The position numbers and the translations under genes are program-made. Shown one piece after another: positions 1 through 11,984 of a DNA stretch of 64,000 nt. Numbering within the stretch: position 1 is the first letter of the stretch; each line of letters starts with the position of its first letter. The stretch comes from Oenanthe sinensis. Lineage: Eukaryota > Streptophyta > Magnoliopsida > Apiales > Apiaceae. The notes under the pieces were generated by a model. The model was not told the DNA's origin, searched no databases, and saw nothing but the letters and a program-made list of their open reading frames with translations. The DNA lies in assembly GCA_028671895.1 (NCBI GenBank), contig CM053809.1, forward strand, positions 35,253,501-35,317,500. The letters are read 5' to 3'.

Positions 1-908
1 GACACGGAGATAGAGCGACGGTCGACACCAGCATAGGATAGGTAGGCGTTACCCCTTGAACCTTCCCTTGTAAGAACATATTTACATTTCTAGAAAATCA
101 GTAGTCGCATTGACCTTGAACTGTTTTCTGTATTGTGAAATGATGATACATACCCCACTGGAGTCTTTCCTATATTTGTTCAATTCTCACTGTTAAGCCC
201 ATTTTGGTCTTGAGCTTTAGCCTGGTTCTGTGAGTTTTACCCAGAATTAGCCCCATAATTCTTTCTTGAAGCGACCCCACTTCACTCACATAGGTGATCT
301 CTTTAAATAATACCATTGTATTATTTTATTCGACTTATCGACACACAAGGATCATTAAAAGCATTGCTTAGCCTTATCCATATTTTATCACTGTTTTTCA
401 TCATAGGAATGGATCTGGAAGTAGAACCCCCACAGTGATCTCACTAAGTCTTTACAATTAGGTTGTCCCATTGAACCATGATCTTGGGATCGCCAGTCAA
501 CATGGTTGGGTTTCCTTTGTATCGACTTTTATTATGGGCTTTAGTCTCATTCCTTTCGATGATTTCTCAACTAACTCTCTTGTTAACCCTTTGATTAGCG
601 GATCCGCAGTGTTATCTTTTGATCTGATAAAATCAATAGTGATAACTTCAGTTGAGAGTAGTTGTCTAATGGAGTTACGAGTATTCATCATTTTAAGATA
701 TAGTTTCACCTGTCCTTTTCGATTAACTTACTTCCTCTGGACTTACGTGAAAACACATGTTCAAAAAATGAAACATTTCTCGATTCCATTATTGTAGTCT
801 TGTGTATATCAAGTATTTTTGACTCATGCACAAGACACCTATATACATACCTAAAAAAAAAATACAATCCACTATCTTTGGACCAATTTTCACTATTTTT
901 GTTCTGAT
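1..908 (-). mobile_element. Inverted partial Copia unit (left arm of palindrome)
   Basis: This block is the reverse complement of the 3' part of the Copia units seen further right (compare about 4066-4973). Read on the minus strand it holds the end of the integrase region (ending MESRNVSFFEHVF...), then an RNase H C-terminal piece (LLSTEVITIDFIRSKDNTADPL), then the 3' untranslated part up to but not including the LTR. Bases 1-805 pair with 909-1713 with only about one mismatch noticed. The unit is cut by the window edge, so the LTR that should follow may lie outside. There is no complete protein here: the region between integrase and RNase H is deleted, as in the other units. Confidence 0.85.
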
Positions 909-1756
909 ACACAAGACTACAATAATGGAATCGAGAAATGTTTCATTTTTTGAACATGTGTTTTCACGTAAGTCCAGAGGAAGTAAGTTAATCGAAAAGG
1001 ACAGGTGAAACTATATCTTAAAATGATGAATACTCGTAACTCCATTAGACAACTACTCTCAACTGAAGTTATCACTATTGATTTTATCAGATCAAAAGAT
1101 AACACTGCGGATCCGCTAATCAAAGGGTTAACAAGAGAGTTAGTTGAGAAATCATCGAAAGGAATGAGACTAAAGCCCATAATAAAAGTCGATACAAAGG
1201 AAACCCAACCATGTTGACTGGCGATCCCAAGATAATGGTTCAATGGGACAACCTAATTGTAAAGACTTAGTGAGATCACTGTGGGGGTTCTACTTCCAGA
1301 TCCATTCCTATGATGAAAAACAGTGATAAAATATGGATAAGGCTAAGCAATGCTTTTAATGATCCTTGTGTGTCGATAAGTCGAATAAAATAATACAATG
1401 GTATTATTTAAAGAGATCACCTATGTGAGTGAAGTGGGGTCGCTTCAAGAAAGAATTATGGGGCTAATTCTGGGTAAAACTCACAGAACCAGGCTAAAGC
1501 TCAAGACCAAAATGGGCTTAACAGTGAGAATTGAACAAATATAGGAAAGACTCCAGTGGGGTATGTATCATCATTTCACAATACAGAAAACAGTTCAAGG
1601 TCAATGCGACTACTGATTTTCTAGAAATGTAAATATGTTCTTACAAGGGAAGGTTCAAGGGGTAACGCCTACCTATCCTATGCTGGTGTCGACCGTCGCT
1701 CTATCTCCGTGTCAAAATTTCCGTTTTACAATATCAATTTTATTCATGTGGGGGAT
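909..1756 (+). mobile_element. Partial Copia unit 0: RNase H end and 3' untranslated region (right arm of palindrome)
   Basis: This is the forward copy of the block at 1-805. It starts abruptly inside the integrase tail and carries the same RNase H C-terminal remnant (about 1005-1217), ending in a short stop-rich region. It finishes with a polypurine tract (GTGGGGGAT just before 1757) that marks the start of the LTR. The coding part is a deletion derivative and cannot encode a working polyprotein. Confidence 0.85.
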
Positions 1757-2268
1757 TGTTAGACTATATGAATAAAATTAATTGTATTCTTTTATTTAAT
1801 TTTGTAACTTATAAATTAATTTTGTAACTCCCTCCATAATGACTAAATATTGATGTGTTCTTTATGTTAGTTCATTATGGTAGAGGTTACAATTTGATTA
1901 ATGGGATAAGTTACATATCTTCTACTCCTTGATGGAGGGGACTTGCTCCATTGTTTGGGAGGGAGGAAAGAAAAAAATGGTTACAAGTTTCTTCATTTTC
2001 TGGTTATTCTCATCTTAGATCTCTAGGTTCTGTTCTGTGAGATAGCAGCGGTGTTTGTTCAGTTCGTAGAAGGCGGATTTGCAAGTGCTTCAAATCACCT
2101 TTGTTCGTTGTATCCTGGGAGACAGAGGTCATCACACCTTCAAGCACCATAAGGAAGGGACTTATCTGTTTTAAGGATAGCGTGCTTTTCACGTGCCTCG
2201 AACTATTCTTGGTATTTTTGTTCTTGATTTCTTGATTTCAGGTATGACACTAAATTATACTTCCTACA
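1757..2268 (+). repeat. Copia LTR, copy 1 (complete, about 512 bp)
   Basis: The repeat begins TGTTAGACTATATG right after a polypurine tract and ends ...TTCCTACA, giving the TG...CA ends of an LTR with a short imperfect terminal inverted repeat. The same 512-bp block recurs at 9197-9708 and, cut short, at 5017-5438. The 3' end is placed where the third copy leaves the shared sequence (9708). An end at the upstream TTTCA is the main alternative. No clear tRNA-Met primer binding site follows. Confidence 0.75.
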
Positions 2269-3518
2269 AGCTTAAAACAGATCCCATAATTCATATGGAT
2301 TGGTTTGGTTAATAAACTAATTTATTTGAATTTTTTACATGGGAGTATAGTATTGTGTTAGAGTGCATGAATTTTGGTACATAATTGTTGTTAAATAACA
2401 TGTTTAATGTTTTATGTACTAGCATGCATGTCTGGTTTATACTAACTCTGTAGTTCGTCTTATATGTATATGATGATTACACGGCTAGATTTTGTAATTA
2501 GAGGCAATTTTCCTAATAAGTGGTTAAATTTACATCACATGCTATTTTTTAATTTAGGTATTACATTTGATTTATTTCAAGATCATGTATATATGATTTG
2601 ATTATGTCGATCACATGCAGAGTTATTAGTTTATCCTTTTTGCCATGTGAATATGTGAATTATATGAATTCAATTTTACATGAACATATATTATTTTTTA
2701 AGTGCAATTTGGCTAATTGAATGAGTACACACACACTCTCTCTCTATATATATATGCGCCTTTTATGTGCTTGATATAAAGGTTTATATATTTTTTAGAG
2801 ATTAAATTTTTTCTCTTTTTCTCCGAATCTTGCTCTGAGTCTAATATTTGGTGTCTCACCTGCCTATTTGTATTAGGTGGCTTCACTAATGCTACTTGCA
2901 TGCAGGTTTTGGTTTGAGATTTTTTTTAGCACTTGATTTCAATGTGTGCATGAGATTTTTCTGGTCCAGGTTTGGAGAAAAGTGTTGTAGTTTTCCTTCA
3001 ATTATTTTGCAGTGGCTTTATGCCAATATATTTCATTATTCTTTAAGATTAGTCTTGTTCTAGTTTATTTTAGAATTATGTGCTGATTTGCTAGACACCT
3101 TGAATATGCTTTTCAGTATTAAATTTATAGACTAGTCTACTTTTTGTCATAATAAGTGTAATCGATTGTAACTCCTAGATTTAATTTACTATTTAATGGT
3201 CCATTAAATCCGAGCTACTGATTAGCCATGTTTTATAGACATTGCATTAATTTATTTATTGGCGTAAGTCTTTTTGGTAACTCACGTGTTAATTGTATTT
3301 AAATGACATATTTCTAATATATTAACTGACTGTTTATAGAGTAATTACGCAGGTCAGTTATGTATTATTTGTGATTGTTTATTTACTTGCTCATATTAAT
3401 TTTGGAGCATTAAAATCATTTGTGTAACTCATGTTGTGATTGTAACATAAAACAATGAATATAGTAAATAATTTATTGAAATTGTTTACTTGTGCAAATG
3501 AATTATTAAAAATAATTC
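2269..3518 (+). mobile_element. Noncoding leader of Copia unit X
   Basis: About 1.25 kb of AT-rich sequence lies between the LTR and the first coding remnant, with no credible protein. It contains a compound AC/TC/TA microsatellite at about 2727-2755. The whole leader recurs at about 6481-7711 with few differences, including a 35-bp indel near its 3' end (present here at about 3486-3524, absent near 7705). Confidence 0.7.
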
Positions 3519-5016
3519 ATGTATGGTGATGACCATGTGACTGCTGAGGCAGTGCGAGTGCCTAATGTGGTGACCATTGTGGTGCCTGATATGGCTGTAT
3601 CGATAACCGTTCACGCGGAAAAATCGAAAAAATTCAGTGGACTGAATTTCAAGAAAAATATGATGAGAGACGGTAACAAGTACTTTGTCACATTTGTGGA
3701 TAATAGTACAAGGTTTTGTTATGTCTATTTCCTAAAAAGCAAAGATGAAATTATAGAGAAGTTTGAACTCTATAAAAAGGAAGTTGAAATTTAACGAGAA
3801 TATTAAAGTGACCGAGGTCATGAATATGTATCACCGTTTGGTGAATTTTATACGAAGTACCTTGAAAGAAGTGAGCAATGCAAGTTGCTATGTTCAGGGT
3901 TGCTTGAGAATATGTGAGGATATGCTGTCTTGTCAGTAAATTATCTATTTAATAAGATACCCTTGAAAAAATGAAGAGCATACACCCTATGAATTATGGA
4001 AATGAAAGAATGCTTCCTATAAATTCTTATAATTGTGGGGGTGCCTTGCAATTAAAGGGTTCTAGTATCAGAACAAAAATAGTGAAAATTGGTCCAAAGA
4101 TAGTGGATTGTATTTTTTTTTAGGTATGTATATAGATGTCTTGTGCATGAGTCAAAAATACTTGATATACACAAGACTACAATAATGGAATCGAGAAATG
4201 TTTCATTTTTTGAACATGTGTTTTCACGTAAGTCCAGAGGAAGTAAGTTAATCGAAAAGGACAGGTGAAACTATATCTTAAAATGATGAATACTCGTAAC
4301 TCCATTAGACAACTACTCTCAACTGAAGTTATCACTATTGATTTTATCAGATCAAAAGATAACACTGCGGATCCGCTAATCAAAGGGTTAACAAGAGAGT
4401 TAGTTGAGAAATCATCGAAAGGAATGAGACTAAAGCCCATAATAAAAGTCGATACAAAGGAAACCCAACCATGTTGACTGGCGATCCCAAGATCATGGTT
4501 CAATGGGACAACCTAATTGTAAAGACTTAGTGAGATCACTGTGGGGGTTCTACTTCCAGATCCATTCCTATGATGAAAAACAGTGATAAAATATGGATAA
4601 GGCTAAGCAATGCTTTTAATGATCCTTGTGTGTCGATAAGTCGAACAAAATAATACAATGGTATTATTTAAAGAGATCACCTATGTGAGTGAAGTGGGGT
4701 CGCTTCAAGAAAGAATTATAGGGCTAATTCTGGGTAAAACTCACAGAACCAGGCTAAAGCTCAAGACCAAAATGGGCTTAACAGTGAGAATTGAACAAAT
4801 ATAGGAAAGACTTCAGTGGGGTATGTATCATCATTTCACAATACAGAAAACAGTTCAAGGTCAACGCGACTACTGATTTTCTAGAAATGTAAATATGTTC
4901 TTACAAGGGAAGGTTCAAGGGGTAACGCCTACCTATCCTATGCTGGTGTCGACCGTCGCTCTATCTCCGTGTCAAAATTTCCGTTTTACAATATCAATTT
5001 TATTCATGTGGGGGAT
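3519..5016 (+). pseudogene. Internally deleted Copia gag-pol remnant, unit X
   Basis: The 91-codon frame at 3519-3794 joins two parts of a Copia polyprotein: a gag-like start (VHAEKSKKFSGLNF) fused in frame to an integrase piece (DGNKYFVTFVDNSTRFCYVYFLKSKDE). Integrase homology then continues in other frames (for example DRGHEYVSPFGEF and NYLFNKIPLKK), showing frameshifts. The integrase tail follows near 4120-4260, then a direct jump to the RNase H C-terminus at 4265-4477. Protease, most of gag and all of reverse transcriptase are missing. The 3' part runs to the polypurine tract before 5017. It is a non-autonomous derivative that could at best move using enzymes from elsewhere. Confidence 0.8.
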
Positions 5017-5438
5017 TGTTAGACTATATGAATAAAATTAATTGTATTCTTTTATTTAATTTTGTAACTTATAAATTAATTTTGTAACTCCCTCCATAAT
5101 GACTAAATATTGATGTGTTCTTTATGTTAGTTCATTATGGTAGAGGTTACAATTTGATTAATGGGATAAGTTACATATCTTCTACTCCTTGATAGAGGGG
5201 ACTTGCTCCATTGTTTTGGGAAGGAGGAAAGAAAAAAAATGGTTACAAGTTTCTTCATTTTCTGGTTATTCTCATCTTAGATCTCTAGGTTCTGTTCTGT
5301 GAGATAGCAGCAGTGTTTGTTCAGTTCGTAGAAGGCGGATTTGCAAGTGCTTCAAATCACCTTTGTTCGTTGTATCCTGGGAGACAGAGGTCATCACACC
5401 TTCAAGCACCATAAGGAAGGGACTTATCTGTTTTAAGC
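5017..5438 (+). repeat. Copia LTR, copy 2, 3'-truncated
   Basis: It matches the 5' 420 bp of the LTR at 1757-2268 and stops after TGTTTTAAG. The next bases read as the reverse complement of the LTR end plus leader start (TTTAAGCTTGTAGGAAG), so the LTR is broken by an inversion-type junction sharing about 9 bp of microhomology. Confidence 0.8.
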
Positions 5439-6495
5439 TTGTAGGAAGTATAATTTAGAGGATGCCCCTCGTCGAAGCAAAAGAGCTAGAGTTGAAAAAT
5501 CGTATGGGCCTGAATTTTTGACTTATTTGCTAGAGAATGAACCACAGTCCTACTCACAGGCTGTGCATTGTCCTGATGGTCCTTTTTGGAAAGAAGCCAT
5601 TAGGAGTGGAGTTGATTCTATTATGCAGAATCATACATGGGAGTTAGTGGATCTTCCTCCTGGATGTAAACCACTGGGATCTAAATGGATTTTCAGTCGA
5701 AAAATGAAAACTGATGGGTCCATAGATAAATACAAAGCCCGACTTGTAGTTCAAGGTTTTCGTCAAAAGAAAGGCATTGATTATTTTGACACGTATTCTC
5801 CAGTGACGAGAATGGTATCTATAAGGATGATACTTGCTATTGCAGCATTGCGAAATCTTGATGTGCATCAAATGGATGTTAAAACAGCCTTTTTGAATGG
5901 AGATTTGGATGAAGAAATCTACATCAAGCAGCCTGAAGGTTTTGTAGTTCCAGGATTGGAACATAAAGTATGTAAATTAGTTAAGTCAATTTATGGCTTA
6001 AAACAAGCGCCTCTAGATTGGCACCAGAAATTTGATGGTGTTATGCTATCAAATGGATTCAAAATCAATGAATGTGACAAATGTGTATATGTCAAAGACA
6101 CGATTGAGGGATATGTGATCCTGTGTCTTTATGTTGACGATATGCTCATCGTGGGTAGTAATGACAAAATGGTCAAATCTACTAAGGACACATTACATTC
6201 AAGGTTCCAGATGAAGGATATGGGCTTAGCTGATGTGATTCTAGGGATAAAGATCCTAAGAACATCGAGTGGACTTGTTTTAAATCAGTCACATTATGTT
6301 GATAAAATTCTTGAGAAATTTAACAAAGATGATTCTAGTGTGTCAAGAACACCGTTTGATACGGCTTTACATCTTTCAAAAAATAAAGGAGATGGTGTTT
6401 CTCAAGGAGAATATGCAAAAGTGATAGGAAGTCTGATGTACTTAACGAATTGTACAAGACCAGACATTGCCTTCACTGTCTACAAGCTTAAAACA
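5429..6495 (+). pseudogene. Copia reverse transcriptase fragment between short inverted repeats
   Basis: From about 5457 to 6481 an open frame encodes the Copia-type reverse transcriptase (RVT_2). Recognisable stretches are FWKEAI, NHTWELVDLPPG, KYKARLVVQGF, the QMDVKTAFLNG motif, IYGLKQAP, and the catalytic YVDD at about 6133-6144. It ends at RPDIAFTV, just before the RNase H domain. There is no gag, integrase or proper start codon in the piece. The fragment is bounded by TGTTTTAAGCTTGTA (5429-5443) and its exact reverse complement TACAAGCTTAAAACA (6481-6495). The neighbouring units lack the reverse transcriptase, so this piece came from a different, fuller copy. Confidence 0.85.
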
Positions 6496-7711
6496 GATCC
6501 CATAATTCATATGGATTGGTTTGGTTAATAAACTAATTTATTTGAATTTTTTACATGGGAGTATAGTATTGTGTTAGAGTGCATGAATTTTGGTACATAA
6601 TTGTTGTTAAATAACATGTTTAATGTTTTATGTACTAGCATGCATGTCTGGTTTATACTAACTCTGTAGTTCGTCTTATATGTATATGATGATTACACGG
6701 CTAGATTTTGTAATTAGAGGCAATTTTCCTAATAAGTGGTTAAATTTACATCACATGCTATTTTTTAATTTAGGTATTACATTTGATTTATTTCAAGATC
6801 ATGTATATATGATTTGATTATGTCGATCACATGCAAAGTTATTAGTTTATCCTTTTTGCCATGTGAATATGTGAATTATATGAATTCAATTTTACATGAA
6901 CATATATTATTTTTTAAGTGCAATTTGGCTAATTGAATGAGTACACACACACACTCTCTCTATATATATATGCGCCTTTTATGTGCTTGATATAAAGGTT
7001 TATATATTTTTTAGAGATTAAATTTTTTCTCTTTTTCTCCGAATCTTGCTCTGAGTCTAATATTTGGTGTCTCACCTGCCTATTTGTATTAGGTGGCTTC
7101 ACTAATGCTACTTGCATGCAGGTTTTGGTTTGAGATTTTTTTTAGCACTTGATTTCAATGTGTGCATGAGATTTTTCTGGTCCAGGTTTGGAGAAAAGAG
7201 TTGTAGTTTTCCTTCAATTATTTTGCAGTGGCTTTAAGCCAATATATTTCATTATTCTTTAAGATTAGTCTTGTTCTAGTTTATTTTAGAATTATGTGCT
7301 GATTTGCTAGACACCTTGAATATGCTTTTCAGTATTAAATTTATAGACTAGTCTACTTTTTGTCATAATAAGTGTAATCGATTGTAACTCCTAGATTTAA
7401 TTTACTATTTAATGGTCCATTAAATCCGAGCTACTGATTAGCCATGTTTTATAGACATTGCATTAATTTATTTATTGGCGTAAGTCTTTTTGGTAACTCA
7501 CGTGTTAATTGGATTTAAATGACATATTTCTAATATATTAACTGACTGTTTATAGAGTAATTACGCAGGTCAGTTATGTATTATTTGTGATTGTTTATTT
7601 ACTTGCTCGTATTAATTTTGGAGCATTAAAATCATTTGTGTAACTCATGTTGTGATTGTAACATAAAACAATGAATATAGTAAATAATTTATTGAAATTG
7701 TTTATGGTGAT
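6496..7711 (+). mobile_element. Noncoding leader of Copia unit Y
   Basis: This is the second copy of the leader at 2269-3518, offset by 4216 bp and then 4181 bp after a 35-bp deletion near 7705. It carries the same AC/TC/TA microsatellite (about 6943-6970) with different repeat numbers. No protein is evident. Confidence 0.7.
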
Positions 7712-9196
7712 GACCATGTGACTGCTGAGGCAGTGCGAGTGCCTAATGTGGTGACCATTGTGGTGCCTGATATGGCTGTATCGATAACCGTTCACGCGGA
7801 AAAATCGAAAAAATTCAGTGGACTGAATTTCAAGAAAAATATGATGAGAGACGGTAACAAGTACTTTGTCACATTTGTGGATAATAGTACAAGGTTTTGT
7901 TATGTCTATTTCCTAAAAAGCAAAGATGAAATTATAGAGAAGTTTGAACTCTATAAAAAGGAAGTTGAAATTTAACGAGAATATTAAAGTGACCGAGGTC
8001 ATGAATATGTATCACCGTTTGGTGAATTTTATACGAAGTACCTTGAAAGAAGTGAGCAATGCAAGTTGCTATGTTCAGGGTTGCTTGAGAATATGTGAGG
8101 ATATGCTGTCTTGTCAGTAAATTATCTATTTAATAAGATACCCTTGAAAAAATGAAGAGCATACACCCTATGAATTATGGAAATGAAAGAATGCTTCCTA
8201 TAAATTCTTATAATTGTGGGGGTGCCTTGCAATTAAAGGGTTCTAGTATCAGAACAAAAATAGTGAAAATTGGTCCAAAGATAGTGGATTGTATTTTTTT
8301 TAGGTATGTATATAGATGTCTTGTGCATGAGTCAAAAATACTTGATATACACAAGACTACAATAATGGAATCGAGAAATGTTTCATTTTTTGAACATGTG
8401 TTTTCACGTAAGTCCAGAGGAAGTAAGTTAATCGAAAAGGACAGGTGAAACTATATCTTAAAATGATGAATACTCGTAACTCCATTAGACAACTACTCTC
8501 AACTGAAGTTATCACTATTGATTTTATCAGATCAAAAGATAACACTGCGGATCCGCTAATCAAAGGGTTAACAAGAGAGTTAGTTGAGAAATCATCGAAA
8601 GGAATGAGACTAAAGCCCATAATAAAAGTCGATACAAAGGAAACCCAACCATGTTGACTGGCGATCCCAAGATCATGGTTCAATGGGACAACCTAATTGT
8701 AAAGACTTAGTGAGATCACTGTGGGGGTTCTACTTCCAGATCCATTCCTATGATGAAAAACAGTGATAAAATATGGATAAGGCTAAGCAATGCTTTTAAT
8801 GATCTTTGTGTGTCGATAAGTCGAATAAAATAATACAATGGTATTATTTAAAGAGATCACCTATGTGAGTGAAGTGGGGTCGCTTCAAGAAAGAATTATG
8901 GGGCTAATTCTGGGTAAAACTCACAGAACCAGGCTAAAGCTCAAGACCAAAATGGGCTTAACAGTGAGAATTGAACAAATATAGGAAAGACTCCAGTGGG
9001 GTATGTATCATCATTTCACAATACAGAAAACAGTTCAAGGTCAATGCGACTACTGATTTTCTAGAAATGTAAATATGTTCTTACAAGGGAAGGTTCAAGG
9101 GGTAACGCCTACCTATCCTATGCTGGTGTCGACCGTCGCTCTATCTCCGTGTCAAAATTTCCGTTTTACAATATCAATTTTATTCATGTGGGGGAT
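7712..9196 (+). pseudogene. Internally deleted Copia gag-pol remnant, unit Y
   Basis: Nearly identical to unit X: the gag-integrase fusion frame (7718-7975), a frameshifted integrase middle, an integrase tail (about 8152-8448, here readable as a single frame with RYVYRCLVHESKILDIHKTTIMES) and the RNase H C-terminal remnant (8445-8657). One T fewer in the T-run near 8295 opens the frame compared with unit X. Reverse transcriptase is absent. The remnant ends at the polypurine tract before 9197. Confidence 0.8.
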
Positions 9197-9708
9197 TGTT
9201 AGACTATATGAATAAAATTAATTGTATTCTTTTATTTAATTTTGTAACTTATAAATTAATTTTGTAACTCCCTCCATAATGACTAAATATTGATGTGTTC
9301 TTTATGTTAGTTCATTATGGTAGAGGTTACAATTTGATTAATGGGATAAGTTACATATCTTCTACTCCTTGATGGAGGGGACTTGCTCCATTGTTTGGGA
9401 GGGAGGAAAGAAAAAAATGGTTACAAGTTTCTTCATTTTCTGGTTATTCTCATCTTAGATCTCTAGGTTCTGTTCTGTGAGATAGCAGCGGTGTTTGTTC
9501 AGTTCGTAGAAGGCGGATTTGCAAGTGCTTCAAATCACCTTTGTTCGTTGTATCCTGGGAGACAGAGGTCATCACACCTTCAAGCACCATAAGGAAGGGA
9601 CTTATCTGTTTTAAGGATAGCGTGCTTTTCACGTGCCTCGAACTATTCTTGGTATTTTTGTTCTTGATTTCTTGATTTCAGGTATGACACTAAATTATAC
9701 TTCCTACA
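9197..9708 (+). repeat. Copia LTR, copy 3 (complete, right end of the array)
   Basis: A full copy of the LTR at 1757-2268, ending TTCCTACA at 9708. Beyond this the sequence is unrelated to the array (TTGAGAAATG...), which fixes the right edge of the Copia block. Confidence 0.8.
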
Positions 9709-10555
9709 TTGAGAAATGAAGATAACATAGTTCATTATTCTCCTCCCGATAATAGTGCGGCTGGCATTTCTGTTTGCACAGACAACCAAACCACTAGCCC
9801 CTTTCCATTACACTGGGTTTCTTTCCATTCACGGGGCATACAGTATACTGTGTTCTATGGCCTATCTGCCCCCTTAAGTCCCCGTTTGAATTTCTTATAA
9901 GTTACTTATAAATTGAAAAATGTATTTATTTTTCAATTTATAAGCTACTTATAAGAGAAAACAAATAGCCCGTTTGTTTTCCCATATTTTCTGAAAATAA
10001 TGACTTATTTTCAGAAAAAATAGGTATGTACTTTAAATTAAAATAAGTAACTCATTTTTTATTTTGAAAATAATATTTGGTTTTAAAATTCTAAGATAAA
10101 TACTTATCTTTAAAAAAATATGAAAATATGTAAAAAAAAATTATATGAAATAAGTAATTTATTTTAAGTTTAAGGAAACTCAAACGTCCATAAAGAGTAC
10201 CCTGAACTGGACTTTTTAAAAAGCTACTAAAAAAACAATATTACTCCATCTGTCCTATAATAACTGGTGTTATATAAAATTTTAATGTCAAATTAAGCTA
10301 ACTTTGACCAATAATTATTAATTATTATTAGACATAAAAATTATGGAAAAAATATAGTTAAAAAATATAGATAATTTACTATTAAATAAAATTTATAAAT
10401 TTATAAAATTATAAAATTATTAATAAATAATATATAATTTGCAGTCAAACTTAAATTAGTTTGACTTTTAAAATTTGTATACCGCCAATAAATTTAGGTT
10501 GACTTTTTGTAGTTAAACTATTAAAAAATTACAATTTAAAGTAGATTACATATCC
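9709..10555. repeat. Intergenic, MITE-like AT-rich sequence
   Basis: No gene is supported. A 28-bp near-perfect inverted repeat (arms about 9894-9921 and 9928-9955, CTTATAAGTTACTTATAAAT type) forms a foldback. Sequence at about 9969-10190 (ATAAGTAACTCATTTTTTAT type) recurs at about 59898-60085, so it is a dispersed repeat. A Stowaway-like start (CTCCATCTGTCCTATAAT) lies near 10243. Confidence 0.5.
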
Positions 10556-10563
10556 CTTATAAG

Positions 10564-11335
10564 TAGGGGCGAGCAAAACCGTATATCCCGTTCGGTTTAT
10601 GAAAATCGGATCGGATATCTGGTTTTTTGGATCGCTAAAATTATGATCTGGTTCCGGATCCGGTTTAACTGGATATCCGGTATTCGGATATCCAATTAAA
10701 CAGGATCGAAAACTGGATTTATCCGGATCCGAATCAATGATTAAGAATTTAGTTTTAATTTACAAATAATTAATTTATATTATCATATTTTGATCAATTT
10801 TATTTAAATTTATGAAATATAAATTGACTATAATATTTTTAAAAACCAAAATATTAGATTTTGATCGAATTTCTAAATAATTTTTTTATAAGTTTTAACA
10901 TTACACTACCTCTCGAATTCATAAATAAAGTATAAAAATAATATATATTAAAATTACACCTCCGTTTATTATATTTTAATTTTTTTCCACTTAATAATGT
11001 AACATGATATTTTATAATATTTTAAAATAGTTATTTTTATTAGTGATTATTTTTAAACTAATTTTGTATTTAAGATTTCACTATTTTTCATTAATATAAT
11101 CATTTATTATTAGTTATAAAAATAATTTTTTAAGAAAAAATTAAAATCGGATCGGATCCGGATATCCGGTTTTTACGAAAGTTGTGATCCAAATCCGAAT
11201 TTATATAAAAAAAATCTGAATCTGATATTTGATCCTGAAAATCGGATCAAATATCCAAATTTTTGAATTTTTAAAATCGAATACCGAACCAAAAATTAGG
11301 ATATCCGGATTTCCGGGTATTTATGCTCACCCCTA
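10564..11335. mobile_element. Non-autonomous hAT-type element (772 bp) with 8-bp target duplication
   Basis: It starts TAGGGGCGAGCAAAA and ends TTTATGCTCACCCCTA, an imperfect terminal inverted repeat. It is flanked on both sides by the identical 8-bp CTTATAAG (10556-10563 and 11336-11343). Eight-bp duplications and TAGGGGTG-type ends are typical of hAT superfamily derivatives. The interior is AT-rich with GGATCCGGATATCCGG-like stretches and no coding capacity. Confidence 0.85.
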
Positions 11336-11343
11336 CTTATAAG

Positions 11344-11984
11344 AGTTGTGTTCAATCAAGACCATTTTTTAATTGATGTATTGCTTGCAGAATATTTAAA
11401 TACATTTTATATTTATGTCCGCGTACATTAATATATATGGCCCTGCGTCTTTAATTAAAAAATGGTGTCCATTGATTTTTTTTTCACCTTCCTAGATATA
11501 ATTTTTAACTATATAATAAATGTAATTTTCAATCAAAATTTGATTAATTTAATTGAAAAAAGTTAAATAAAATAAATAAATTGGAATGAAAGAAATACAT
11601 CCCTCTATGTAATAAAATTACTAGTAAACCAGTAAGAGTATTCGAAAATTTCCAAGAGCTAACTAATAGATTTGAGTAAATTATTTGAACTAAAAATACA
11701 ATATAATTTTTCAGGTATTATATATACAAATAAAATTTTAAATTATGCCTATCAGGATTAGAATCCCGGGAGGGGGATGGTACATTTGTATGACGGTTGA
11801 GAGTTGAAAAACTGAGAAAGTGAAAGTTGGATGGTTGGCGGGAAAATCAAAATATTATTTAGCGGGAAGGGAAGTAAGTTTAATTACGGTACAATAATAA
11901 TAATAATGTGATAATGCGTGATGGAGATGGAAGGAATGAGTGTATGTGACTATGCGAGCGTGTTAACAGACCAACACCGACACG
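11344..11984. other. Intergenic AT-rich region
   Basis: No coding signal or recognisable repeat ends were found between the two hAT-type elements. Confidence 0.5.

Noticed and set aside
471..797. 108-codon frame opposite the RNase H remnant, repeated in every Copia unit
   Set aside because: It is the antisense shadow of the RNase H C-terminal remnant.
2713..2901. 62-codon minus-strand frame, repeated at 6929-7117, inside the Copia leader
   Set aside because: It exists only because the leader is duplicated, covers a microsatellite, and has no recognisable motif.
9709..9900. 63-codon frame immediately after the Copia array
   Set aside because: It is short, begins at the repeat edge and has no recognisable features.
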